A stretch of DNA of 36,024 nucleotides from a virus. The DNA lies in IMG/VR virus record IMGVR_UViG_3300046010_000912, positions 1-36,024 of that record. One strand, given 5' to 3'. The position numbers and the translations under genes are program-made. Position 1 is the first letter of the stretch; every line of letters starts with the position of its first letter. Below the pieces are notes generated by a model. It was not told where the DNA came from and searched no databases. It saw only the letters and a list, made by a program, of their open reading frames with translations. Below, piece by piece: positions 6,853 to 14,249 of this stretch.

Positions 6853-7793
6853 CCATCTTTGTTAGCGTTGCATCCTACTGTGACAGACTACTTGAACAAA
6901 CCATACGAGACATGCTTGCAAAGGCTAGCCGCCCAAGTGAGTTGAGGTTTGGAATAGTAGAACAAAACTTTGCGGAAAGGCGACTCAAGTTTGACGATAT
7001 CAAATCCCAAGTAAGGTATGTTGGGATAGATGTACGCGATACGAGAGGTGCTTGTTGGGCGCGTTCCCTTGCCATGTCGCTCTACTCAGGTGAATCATGG
7101 TTTATGCAGATCGACTCTCACATGGTATTTGATCAGGGGTGGGATGACACACTACTCATAGCGGCAGCACGTTGCTCACAAATGTCGCCTAAGTTTGTTA
7201 TATCCAATTACCCACACCCATTCAAGATGGTTGACGATGTTCCTGTACCTGAGAGAACTACCGATGGGATTCTGTATAACTATGTCAACGATGACTTTGA
7301 GTTTAAAGAAGAGAACACGATCATTCTTTTTACTGCTTCATCTCGCACAAGTGATGTACCCCTGAAAGGCTTTCACATGGCGGCAGGTTTTATCTTCACT
7401 CATGGGCGGTTTGTATACGAAGTGCCTTACGACCCGCACTTGTACTTTGAGGGCGAGGAGCAGACTCTCTCGGTACGTGCATGGACACATGGATGGGATA
7501 TTTATCACACTACAGATGTGCCTATCTATCACTTGTATAGCACAGGGGATGTAGCGACAACACACCGCGAGGTTCATTGGTCGCCCAATTTCGATAAGGA
7601 AAGAAACCAACGATGGTGGGAACTAGACAACAAGTCTAAGGCGAGGATGACCGCACTCCTACAGCACAACGCTGACCTTGGTATCTATGGGTTAGGCAAG
7701 GCTAGAACATTGGCTGAGTATGCAAACTTCTCAGGCATTGACTACCGAAGTAAAACAATCGCTATCCACGCAAGAAGAAAAGGAAATTCATAA
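6849..7793 (+). CDS. GlcNAc-type glycosyltransferase (PF11397-like)
   Basis: This 314-residue protein begins IFVSVASYCDRLLEQTI, the usual first strand and helix of GT-A glycosyltransferases. It has GACWAR at 67-72 and QIDSH at 87-91, in place of the DxD metal-binding motif, as in the GlcNAc (Skp1 GlcNAc-transferase-like) family. A later FEGEEQTLSVRAWTHG segment fits the acceptor region of that family. It would transfer a sugar from a nucleotide sugar. The acceptor might be phage DNA, a virion protein or host surface glycan; the sequence does not say. The start overlaps the previous stop, and the gene sits inside the early/replication arm, not next to tail genes. Confidence 0.8.
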   Translation: MTIFVSVASYCDRLLEQTIRDMLAKASRPSELRFGIVEQNFAERRLKFDDIKSQVRYVGIDVRDTRGACWARSLAMSLYSGESWFMQIDSHMVFDQGWDDTLLIAAARCSQMSPKFVISNYPHPFKMVDDVPVPERTTDGILYNYVNDDFEFKEENTIILFTASSRTSDVPLKGFHMAAGFIFTHGRFVYEVPYDPHLYFEGEEQTLSVRAWTHGWDIYHTTDVPIYHLYSTGDVATTHREVHWSPNFDKERNQRWWELDNKSKARMTALLQHNADLGIYGLGKARTLAEYANFSGIDYRSKTIAIHARRKGNS

Positions 7794-7996
7794 TGCCAAG
7801 ACCTAAACCGCCTGAACCTTTAATTGGTAGGCAAGTAATGGGTAAGCAAGTACGAATGTCAGATAGACATTGGATAATTTTCCAACACCTTGGTGGCGCT
7901 GATTGGCTAAGAAAGTTATTAGATAAGAAAGACCCATTCCCTAAACAATATTATGAAAGGATAAAAAATATTTCTGAAAAACCACTTGACAAATAA
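7793..7996 (+). CDS. Small phage protein (67 aa)
   Basis: ATG 7793 overlaps the glycosyltransferase TAA by one base, and AGGAA lies about eight bases upstream. The product has a basic Pro-rich start, then SDRHWIIFQHLGGADWLRKLL, a pattern I associate with short phage proteins that carry a helix and a W-L-R-LL core. The last part is Lys-rich. The gene is visibly more AT-rich than its neighbours. Its terminal codons (Leu-Asp-Lys-stop) are also the -35 region of a promoter. Confidence 0.65.
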   Translation: MPRPKPPEPLIGRQVMGKQVRMSDRHWIIFQHLGGADWLRKLLDKKDPFPKQYYERIKNISEKPLDK

Positions 7997-8013
7997 AAAC
8001 TAAGCCTTACTAT
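7986..8013 (+). promoter_or_regulatory. Sigma70-like promoter (replication genes)
   Basis: TTGACA at 7986-7991, a 16-base AT-rich spacer, and TACTAT at 8008-8013 match the -35 (six of six) and -10 (four of six). The predicted start is near 8020, 26 bases before the DUF3310-protein start. The element has the same -35, same spacer length and similar spacer composition as the one at 12439-12466. Downstream, two similar stretches CTAAGCCTTACT and CTAACCTTACT (about 8000-8031) could be a regulatory repeat. It would drive the polymerase transcript. Confidence 0.6.
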
Positions 8014-8045
8014 ATCAATCCCTAACCTTACTTAAGAAAGTCTAT

Positions 8046-8543
8046 ATGACAAAACGCAAACTCACCACAATCGAAAAAGTTCGTCGCCACTATGAGAAGT
8101 TTCCCGATGCTAAGCATGCCGAGGTATCTTCCGCATTAGGCATTGACATTAAGTACTTGTACGTCATCAAGAACAAGCTTAAAACAACTGGTCGCTTACC
8201 GACTATCCCGGCGGTTCCCTTGACTACCATCACCACGGATAAAAGTATTAGCACAATGTTAGAGCCAACATACAAGCGTAAGATTCGCATGGAAGCCCCC
8301 GAGCGTATGGTGGAAGTTTCATACTTACCTAAAGTTTTAGCTACCCCTGATCTTGTAAATCAACCGCCTCACTACACGGCAGGTGGCATTGAGACCATCG
8401 ACTTCATTGAAGCGAAGAAGCTGAACTACAACCTTGGCAATGTGATTAAGTATCTTACGAGAGCCGATCACAAGGGCAACAAGTTGGAAGACCTACGCAA
8501 AGCGCAATGGTATCTGACACGCGAAATCAACTCAACTAAGTAA
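8046..8543 (+). CDS. HTH plus DUF3310 protein
   Basis: The 165-residue protein has two parts. Residues 5-48 form a helix-turn-helix-like region (TIEKVRRHYEKFPDA, then ALGIDIKYLYVIKNKL), which suggests DNA binding. Residues 104-161 match DUF3310: NQPPHYTAGGIETIDFIEAK, then LGNVIKYLTRA, KGNKLEDLRKA and WYLTREI. DUF3310 occurs in phage nucleotide-metabolism proteins such as T7 gp1.7, so a link to nucleotide handling or regulation of DNA synthesis is plausible. Here it is directly followed by DNA polymerase. A linker of about 50 residues joins the two parts. The ATG at 8046 has only a weak AAGAAAG ribosome site. Confidence 0.8.
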   Translation: MTKRKLTTIEKVRRHYEKFPDAKHAEVSSALGIDIKYLYVIKNKLKTTGRLPTIPAVPLTTITTDKSISTMLEPTYKRKIRMEAPERMVEVSYLPKVLATPDLVNQPPHYTAGGIETIDFIEAKKLNYNLGNVIKYLTRADHKGNKLEDLRKAQWYLTREINSTK

Positions 8544-8546
8544 TCA

Positions 8547-10418
8547 ATGAGCCTTATCACCATTGACTTTGAGACCTACTACACAAGCAAAGACCTAGGC
8601 TTCAGAACTCAGACCACGGAGGAGTACATAAGAGACTCGCGGTTTGAAGTTATTGGGGTTGCAGTACAGGTTGACGCTGGTGAGCCAGTATGGTTCTCGG
8701 GAGACCGCGAAGCAACACGCAAGTGGCTGAAGCAATTCGACTGGAAGAATAGCATGATGCTTGCCCACAACACGTTGTTTGATGGCGCGATCTTGAAGTG
8801 GCACTTTGGTATCACTCCAATGGTTTACTTAGACACACTGTGTATGGCGAGAGCTATACATGGTGTGGAGGTCGGTGGTTCTCTGGCCAAGCTCGCACTC
8901 CGATATGGAATAGGTGAGAAAGGTACAGAGGTCACTGCCGCTATCGACAAGACACGTTCGGACTTTACTCCCGAGGACTTAGCGCAATACGGAGAGTATT
9001 GCCGTAACGATGTCGCGTTGACCTACCAACTGTTCAATAACATGTCTAAAGGTTTCCCGATGGAGGAACTCAAACTAATAGATATGACCTTGCGCATGTT
9101 CACTCACCCCATGCTTTATGTGGATGAGGAGACTCTTCAGCAACGCCTTGATGATCTACGCAAAGAGCAGAGCGAATTACTCTCGTCTTTGATGGAGAAG
9201 CTTGAATGCACGACTGAGGAGGAAGTGCGTAAACAACTCTCTAGCAATCAAAAGTTCGCAAAGGTGCTAGAAGGATTTGGTGTGACTGTGCCACTCAAGA
9301 ACAGTCCTACGACTGGCAAAGAAGTACCCGCACTTGCCAAGAAGGATGAAGGCTTCATTGCATTAACTGAGAATGAAGATACTTTTATCCAACACCTGTG
9401 CGCAGTACGTCTCGGCACGAAGTCAACCCTAGAAGAAAAGCGCATCCAACGATTCATTGACATAGGCAAGCGCAACAGAGGAATGATTCCTGTCCCCCTG
9501 AAATACTATGGCGCACATACTGGCAGATGGTCGGGGTCAGACAAGATTAACTTTCAGAACTTGCCAAGCCGTGATGTAAAAAAGAAAGCCTTGAAGAAGG
9601 GAATCATCCCGCCCGAGGGCTATCTAGTAATTAACTCTGACTCATCGCAGATCGAGGCTCGCGTGCTTGCGTGGCTTGCGGGTCAAGATGATGTGGTTAA
9701 ACAATTCGCAGATGGTGAAGATGTGTACTCTGTGTTTGCATCCAGTATCTACGAGCGACCCATATCTAAGAAAGACCCAACTGAAAGGTTCGTAGGTAAG
9801 ACTTGCATATTGGGATTGGGCTACGGTACTGGAGCGTTGAAGTTACAACACACGCTATCTACCTCGCAGCCAGTAAGCGTTAAGCTGACTGAAGAAGAAT
9901 GTAAGCGTATCGTGGGTGTGTACCGAGAGAAAAACGACAACATCATTGACCTGTGGCATGAAGCTGATCAACTGCTTGAGGACATGATGAACAACAAGTT
10001 TGATAAGCCACTATCGTTCGGTCAGCATGGTTGTGTGTTCTACGACGCGGAAGGCATCATCTTGCCTAATAACTTACGCATCCGATACCCAAACCTACGA
10101 AGAGCTGAGAAGGATGGCAAGTCTCAGATTGTCTATGACTCACGCAGAGGCGAGATATCCATTTGGGGCGGTGGAGTTGTAGAGAACATTGTTCAAGCGT
10201 TGGCGCGAATAATCGTGGGTACTCAGATGGTTGAGATCAATGATAAGTATCGCGTTGCATTGACTGTGCATGATGCCGCAGTCGTGGTTGTAGAAGAAGA
10301 CAAGGTTGACATAGCCCTAGAGGTCATAACTGGTCTCATGTTCAAACCGCCAACATGGGCGAGTGGGCTACCTGTCGCATGTGAAGCAAAAGCGGGAGCA
10401 ACTTATGGAGATTGCTAA
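8547..10418 (+). CDS. DNA polymerase, family A, with 3'-5' exonuclease
   Basis: This 623-residue replicative polymerase has a DEDDy exonuclease domain with DFET (D7, E9), HNTLFD (H74, D79) and YCRND (Y151, D155). The polymerase domain shows TGRWSG at about 325-330, motif A SDSSQIE with D365 and E370, motif B with R414, K418 and Y426 (FVGKTCILGLGYG), the ENIVQALARIIV helix at 546-557, and motif C HDA at 575-577. The catalytic aspartates are present. Motif C has Ala where most family A enzymes have Glu. No 5'-3' exonuclease domain is present. It extends primers made by the AEP primase encoded downstream. It is in the same transcript as the DUF3310 gene. Confidence 0.95.
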   Translation: MSLITIDFETYYTSKDLGFRTQTTEEYIRDSRFEVIGVAVQVDAGEPVWFSGDREATRKWLKQFDWKNSMMLAHNTLFDGAILKWHFGITPMVYLDTLCMARAIHGVEVGGSLAKLALRYGIGEKGTEVTAAIDKTRSDFTPEDLAQYGEYCRNDVALTYQLFNNMSKGFPMEELKLIDMTLRMFTHPMLYVDEETLQQRLDDLRKEQSELLSSLMEKLECTTEEEVRKQLSSNQKFAKVLEGFGVTVPLKNSPTTGKEVPALAKKDEGFIALTENEDTFIQHLCAVRLGTKSTLEEKRIQRFIDIGKRNRGMIPVPLKYYGAHTGRWSGSDKINFQNLPSRDVKKKALKKGIIPPEGYLVINSDSSQIEARVLAWLAGQDDVVKQFADGEDVYSVFASSIYERPISKKDPTERFVGKTCILGLGYGTGALKLQHTLSTSQPVSVKLTEEECKRIVGVYREKNDNIIDLWHEADQLLEDMMNNKFDKPLSFGQHGCVFYDAEGIILPNNLRIRYPNLRRAEKDGKSQIVYDSRRGEISIWGGGVVENIVQALARIIVGTQMVEINDKYRVALTVHDAAVVVVEEDKVDIALEVITGLMFKPPTWASGLPVACEAKAGATYGDC

Positions 10419-11443
10419 TGACTAAATTTGACAAACTTGCTGTGACTAAAACTAAGATGACACAGAACCCTGAAAATTTAAAAATTATTTCATTTGGGCG
10501 CATTGCGGCTAATACAAGATATGAATCCCTAAGAAAAGGTTTAGAAGACGCAAGAATAAAAGATGGCCTTAGACTCATAATGGGTGAAGTATGCGATTTT
10601 GTAAAGGAAAAGGAGTGGGTTGGTTTGGAAGGCGCGGGAGAAGAAGTGGTCAATGCTATTGTTAAGTACCCCAAGATAGCAATTGAACGAGACTATGAAA
10701 CCCCACCTGATTTTGAGAATGTATTTATTGAGGAAGGCAAGATTAAATTGCCGTTCCCTAAAATTGTTGTTATCACAGGGCAATACGAAACCGAAGAGCG
10801 TGTTTATTCGTATATGGATGAATACGGTAGCATCATAAATAGACTTGCTTTTTTCATTGTTACACAACAAGAAAACGCTATAACAGTACATACACTTCTA
10901 GCTGAAGATATTAACAAGCCCTTGCATATAGCCACGACTGGCGTAGAAGTTTTCCTAGATGGGGAGACGCAAGTACTTTCAATAGCAAGTCAAACTCATA
11001 TCTCTCAGGAAAAGTGGATTCCAAAACTTGGAAGCATAATATACAATGTGCTAAGAGCTATCTATATGATGACTTATCACACAGGCGAAGTCTATATGTC
11101 TGTACCTACCCCAAGAGATATAGAAGTCAACGAGAAGAAGATGCGCAAGGGCAAAAAACCCTTGATTGAATTTCGCTTGATCTCAGTCACCGCACAGAAA
11201 AGAGATCTACCAAGCATACCTCAAGGGACACACGCCTCTCCACGGCAGCACTGGAGAAGAGGTCACTGGAGAACATATAAATCTGGAATACGCGCATGGG
11301 TCGAGCCCATGCTTGTTGGCGACGAGAAGAACGGTAAGATTGTCAAAGACTACGTTATCGGACACTATGACGAAGATAAAAGAAATGGTACGATGAGGGC
11401 TTCAAAAACTCCTAGTCAAAGTCAGTATCATGCACCCATCTGA
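10418..11443 (+). CDS. Conserved phage protein of unknown function (341 aa)
   Basis: ATG 10418 overlaps the polymerase TAA by one base, with GGAG at 10407-10410 seven bases upstream; the in-frame TTG at 10412 is not used. The 341-residue product has a mixed alpha/beta N-terminus and a central part with beta strands (PFPKIVVITGQYE). The C-terminus holds a striking segment, ASPRQHWRRGHWRTYKSG, followed by WVEPMLVG. This type of C-terminal motif seems familiar from phage and plasmid proteins of unknown function, but I cannot name the family. No catalytic motif is seen. It lies between polymerase and a RecB-like nuclease, so a role in DNA metabolism is likely. Confidence 0.7.
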   Translation: MTKFDKLAVTKTKMTQNPENLKIISFGRIAANTRYESLRKGLEDARIKDGLRLIMGEVCDFVKEKEWVGLEGAGEEVVNAIVKYPKIAIERDYETPPDFENVFIEEGKIKLPFPKIVVITGQYETEERVYSYMDEYGSIINRLAFFIVTQQENAITVHTLLAEDINKPLHIATTGVEVFLDGETQVLSIASQTHISQEKWIPKLGSIIYNVLRAIYMMTYHTGEVYMSVPTPRDIEVNEKKMRKGKKPLIEFRLISVTAQKRDLPSIPQGTHASPRQHWRRGHWRTYKSGIRAWVEPMLVGDEKNGKIVKDYVIGHYDEDKRNGTMRASKTPSQSQYHAPI

Positions 11444-12095
11444 AATTAAATGGTCGTACTCCGGTCTCAAGGATTACGCGAATTGCCCCAAACAGTACCA
11501 AGAAGTTAAGGTACTAAAAAGGTTCACAAAGTTTCCTACCAAAGAGATGCGGTATGGTACAGAGGTTCACTCTGCACTGGAAGACTATGTTAAAGATGGT
11601 ACTCCGCTTCTCAAGAATTACGCACACTTTAGTAAACAGTTAGATCCCTTGCGTGAGATGGAAGGGGACAAGTACCCCGAGCATCGCATGGCGCTTACTT
11701 ACGCCAAAGAGCCTTGCACATTTGGTGCAAAGGACTATTGGGTTCGCGGTATCGCTGACTTGCTAGTTGTCAATGATGACCAAGGTTTCATCGTGGATTA
11801 CAAAACAGGAAGCAACAAGTACCCTGACCCAAAACAGTTACAGTTGATGGCGCTCATGGCGTTTGCCCATTTCCCTCAGTTGGAACACATCAAGGCAGGT
11901 CTATTGTTTGTAGCCCACGAACACTTTGTGACCTCTGACTATGAGCGTTCCAAGATAGATAGTTATTGGGAAGACTTTACTTGGAGTCTTGAACGACTGC
12001 ATAATTCGTTTGAGACAGATACATGGCAAGCCAACCCCACACCCCTGTGCGGGTGGTGTCCAGTCAACACATGCGAGTACCACAAAGGAAGGTAA
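11430..12095 (+). CDS. Cas4/RecB-like PD-(D/E)XK exonuclease with Fe-S cysteines
   Basis: The 221-residue protein has YGTEVHSALEDY with H47, RGIAD with D110, IVDYKTG with D123 and K125, and a downstream KQLQLMAL helix. These are the residues of the Cas4/RecB nuclease superfamily. C19 near the N-terminus and C207, C210 and C215 near the end (CGWCPVNTC) form the split four-cysteine pattern that binds a 4Fe-4S cluster in Cas4 and AddB. The length is typical. It would degrade or process DNA ends during phage replication or recombination, or remove host DNA. The gene overlaps the previous one by 14 bases and has no strong ribosome site. Confidence 0.85.
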   Translation: MHPSEIKWSYSGLKDYANCPKQYQEVKVLKRFTKFPTKEMRYGTEVHSALEDYVKDGTPLLKNYAHFSKQLDPLREMEGDKYPEHRMALTYAKEPCTFGAKDYWVRGIADLLVVNDDQGFIVDYKTGSNKYPDPKQLQLMALMAFAHFPQLEHIKAGLLFVAHEHFVTSDYERSKIDSYWEDFTWSLERLHNSFETDTWQANPTPLCGWCPVNTCEYHKGR

Positions 12096-12096
12096 C

Positions 12097-12408
12097 ATGC
12101 CGTACGTTAATAAACCTAGACCCTATGATAAAGAATACCAACAGCAGAAAGCTAGAGGTGAGCATGAGCGTAGGATGGAGCGTCAGCGCGGTCGTCGTTC
12201 AATAGACAAGACTGGCTCAGACGGAAATGGAAACGGCAAAGCTGATCGCAGAGAAGGTAAGGATGTGTCCCACGTTCGCGCCTTAGACAAGGGCGGTTCA
12301 AACAAAGACGGTTTGCGCATTCAAAGCGTAGCTAAAAACCGTTCATTCAAACGCGACTCTAAAGGAAACTTAGTCTCCGAAGTTAGTAAGCGTGAGAAGC
12401 GTAAGTGA
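12097..12408 (+). CDS. HNH endonuclease-like small protein
   Basis: ATG 12097, with an AAGGAAGG site at about 12085-12092, starts a 103-residue highly basic protein. An upstream start would run into the nuclease gene. The C-terminal half carries DVSHVRALDKGGSN and then KNRSFKRD. The DxxH, KGGSN and NRSF pattern is that of a small HNH-like phage family. The usual Asn before the following LR is replaced (DGLRI) and no second His is obvious, so catalytic activity is uncertain; a DNA-binding or accessory role is possible. It ends directly before the promoter and RNA region. Confidence 0.65.
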   Translation: MPYVNKPRPYDKEYQQQKARGEHERRMERQRGRRSIDKTGSDGNGNGKADRREGKDVSHVRALDKGGSNKDGLRIQSVAKNRSFKRDSKGNLVSEVSKREKRK

Positions 12409-12438
12409 AAACACCTACGATATTTTTCAAAAAGTAAC

Positions 12439-12466
12439 TTGACAATTAAGATTAAGACTCCATAAT
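12439..12466 (+). promoter_or_regulatory. Strong sigma70-like promoter
   Basis: TTGACA at 12439-12444, a 16-base spacer (ATTAAGATTAAGACTC), and CATAAT at 12461-12466 match six of six and five of six consensus bases. The predicted transcript start is near 12473, exactly where the hairpin-rich non-coding stretch begins. It shares the -35, spacer length and AT-rich spacer with the promoter at 7986-8013. It would drive the candidate RNA and the SNF2 helicase. Confidence 0.7.
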
Positions 12467-12472
12467 AGAGAT

Positions 12473-12656
12473 GTGTCGTAAGGCGTGAGTGGACACAGAG
12501 GCGTGCTTTGCAGATTGCTGGCCTCGTAACCGCGTCAATTAGTCGGTGGGGCTTTCTCTCCTAGAGTTAACACTTTCACCCACGACAGGACTAATCGTCT
12601 AGGACACGCAGACGTTAAAGAGATGTGGGGCAGGTGGAATCCCTGCACCTAACAAG
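12473..12656 (+). ncRNA. Candidate structured RNA or long 5' leader
   Basis: No credible gene lies between the promoter and the helicase start, but the stretch holds several perfect complementary pairs. GTGTC 12473-12477 pairs with GACAC 12492-12496. GAGGC 12498-12502 pairs with GCCTC 12521-12525. ATTAGTC 12538-12544 pairs with GACTAAT 12589-12595 and encloses GTGGG 12546-12550 with CCCAC 12579-12583 and an inner CTCT/AGAG hairpin at 12556-12566. CGTCT 12596-12600 pairs with AGACG 12610-12614, with CACGC in its loop. GCAGG 12630-12634 pairs with CCTGC 12642-12646. The seven-base repeat AGGCGTG occurs at 12481 and 12499, and each copy could pair with the CACGC loop. It may be a phage small RNA or a leader regulating the helicase. 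No known RNA family is recognised. Confidence 0.45.
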
Positions 12657-12668
12657 TTGAAAGATAGT

Positions 12669-14249
12669 ATGGATATAGTTGACGACATTGCATTGCGTTT
12701 ATATTGCTCACATGACATGGCAGATCAGATCACCAAGTACATTGACAAGAGCGAAATAGTAGGCTCGACAGGCAACCATGTGCAGGTGCTTGTTTACTGG
12801 GGAATCCAAGAGGTTCAAACACTCACACGTTTACTAGATACATCCCATAAGATTCCATCTCCTATCGAGAAACACTACGGCTGGCCCGGGATGTTCCAAC
12901 CGTTTGACCACCAAAGAGATACTTCTAGGTTTCTCACACTTCATAGACGAGCGTTCTGCTTCAATGAGGCAGGTACAGGCAAAACCTCTGCGGCAATCTG
13001 GGCGGCTGACTACCTCATGAACCAAGGTTTAATTAAGAGAGTGCTAGTTGTCTGCCCACTTTCTATTATGCAAAGCGCATGGCAAGCAGACCTTTTTAAA
13101 ACAGCAATGCACCGCACATGCGCGATAGCCCACGGCTCAAAGCGCAGGAGAGTCATCCAAGCAAGTTACGATTTTGTCATCATCAATTACGATGGTGTTA
13201 ACGCTGAGCGCGAAGCAATTATCGCCAAAGATTTTGACTTGATCATCATCGATGAAGCCAATGCATACAAGAACCCAAGCACAATACGTTGGAAGACTCT
13301 TGCCAAGATCATCAAACCATCTACCTATCTGTGGATGATGACAGGCACACCCGCATCTCAATCTCCCGAGGACGCATTTGGGTTAGCCAAGCTAGTCAAC
13401 CCATCCAATGTTCCCAAGTACAAGACTGCGTGGAAAGACATGGTGATGGTTCAGGCATCTAGGTTTAAGTGGCATCCCAAGCCCACTGCCCGAGACATAG
13501 TATTCAAGGCGTTGCAACCTGCCATTCGATATGAGAAAGACCAATGCTTAGACTTGCCTGATGTGATGTATCAGACACGCGAAGTACCTTTGACGGGTCA
13601 AGCGTCAGCATACTATAAGGAACTCGTTAAAGAGATGCAGATTCAGGCGGCTGGCGAGACAATCAGCACAGTAAATGCTGCGGCATCATTGACCAAACTG
13701 CTTCAGCTATCAGGTGGTGCTGTATATACAGACGACCACAACATCATCGAGTTCGATGTATCTCCGCGATTGCAGGTTCTTAAAGAGGTGATGGATGAAG
13801 CCTTGCACAAGGTCATTGTGTTCATTCCATACAAGCACACCATCAAGCTAGTTCAAGATTCGTTAACCAAAGATAACGTTTCTACAGAAATCATTTCAGG
13901 CGATGTGTCAGCCAACCAACGATCAGCAATATTTAATCGGTTTCAAACAACAGATGACCCACAAGTACTATTAATTCAGCCACAATCTGCATCTCACGGT
14001 GTCACGCTCACTGCCGCGAGTATCGTAGTTTTTTGGTCGCCTGTAATGTCCGTTGAGACTTACCTACAGTGCATTGCGCGAATTGATCGCGTGGGTCAAA
14101 AAAACAAAATGACAGTAATACACCTCCAAGGGTCTGAGGTGGAAAGGCGTATGTACAAGATGCTTCAGGGCAAAGTGGACATGCACGAAAAATTGGTAGA
14201 CCTGTATCGTGAAGAAATCAAAGGAGAGAGCAGTGAATGTAGTAAATGA
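12669..14249 (+). CDS. SNF2-family DNA helicase/translocase
   Basis: This 526-residue protein has all core superfamily 2 motifs: AGTGKT (residues 101-106), DEAN (195-198, in place of DEAH or DEAD), TGTP (225-228), SHGVTLTAA (about 442-450) and QCIARIDRVGQ (467-477). The QxxxRxxRxGQ motif VI is typical of SNF2 proteins. It uses ATP to move on duplex DNA. Stand-alone phage SNF2 helicases often work with a VRR-NUC nuclease, encoded here at 5827-6123. ATG 12669 is chosen with only a weak GAAAG ribosome signal; TTG 12657 in the same frame is possible. The weak signal fits control by the upstream RNA structure. Confidence 0.92.
   Translation: MDIVDDIALRLYCSHDMADQITKYIDKSEIVGSTGNHVQVLVYWGIQEVQTLTRLLDTSHKIPSPIEKHYGWPGMFQPFDHQRDTSRFLTLHRRAFCFNEAGTGKTSAAIWAADYLMNQGLIKRVLVVCPLSIMQSAWQADLFKTAMHRTCAIAHGSKRRRVIQASYDFVIINYDGVNAEREAIIAKDFDLIIIDEANAYKNPSTIRWKTLAKIIKPSTYLWMMTGTPASQSPEDAFGLAKLVNPSNVPKYKTAWKDMVMVQASRFKWHPKPTARDIVFKALQPAIRYEKDQCLDLPDVMYQTREVPLTGQASAYYKELVKEMQIQAAGETISTVNAAASLTKLLQLSGGAVYTDDHNIIEFDVSPRLQVLKEVMDEALHKVIVFIPYKHTIKLVQDSLTKDNVSTEIISGDVSANQRSAIFNRFQTTDDPQVLLIQPQSASHGVTLTAASIVVFWSPVMSVETYLQCIARIDRVGQKNKMTVIHLQGSEVERRMYKMLQGKVDMHEKLVDLYREEIKGESSECSK

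Noticed and set aside
10428-10458. TTGACA inside the start of the 341-residue gene as a promoter
   Set aside because: The best -10 (TAAGAT) needs a 19-base spacer and matches poorly, and the gene already overlaps the polymerase stop, so it is served by the upstream transcript.
12405-12437. Ten-codon frame from a GTG overlapping the HNH-like stop
   Set aside because: It is too short, has no own ribosome site, and runs into the promoter region.
12630-12646. T-arm-like hairpin GCAGG, seven-base loop, CCTGC, possible tRNA or tmRNA end
   Set aside because: The loop TGGAATC lacks the TTC of a T-loop, and no acceptor or anticodon arms or CCA end are found around it. It is kept only as part of the structured-RNA candidate.
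12473-12656. Hammerhead, twister or HDV-like ribozyme in the leader
   Set aside because: The invariant core sequences of these ribozymes, such as CTGANGA with GAAA, were not found at matching positions.
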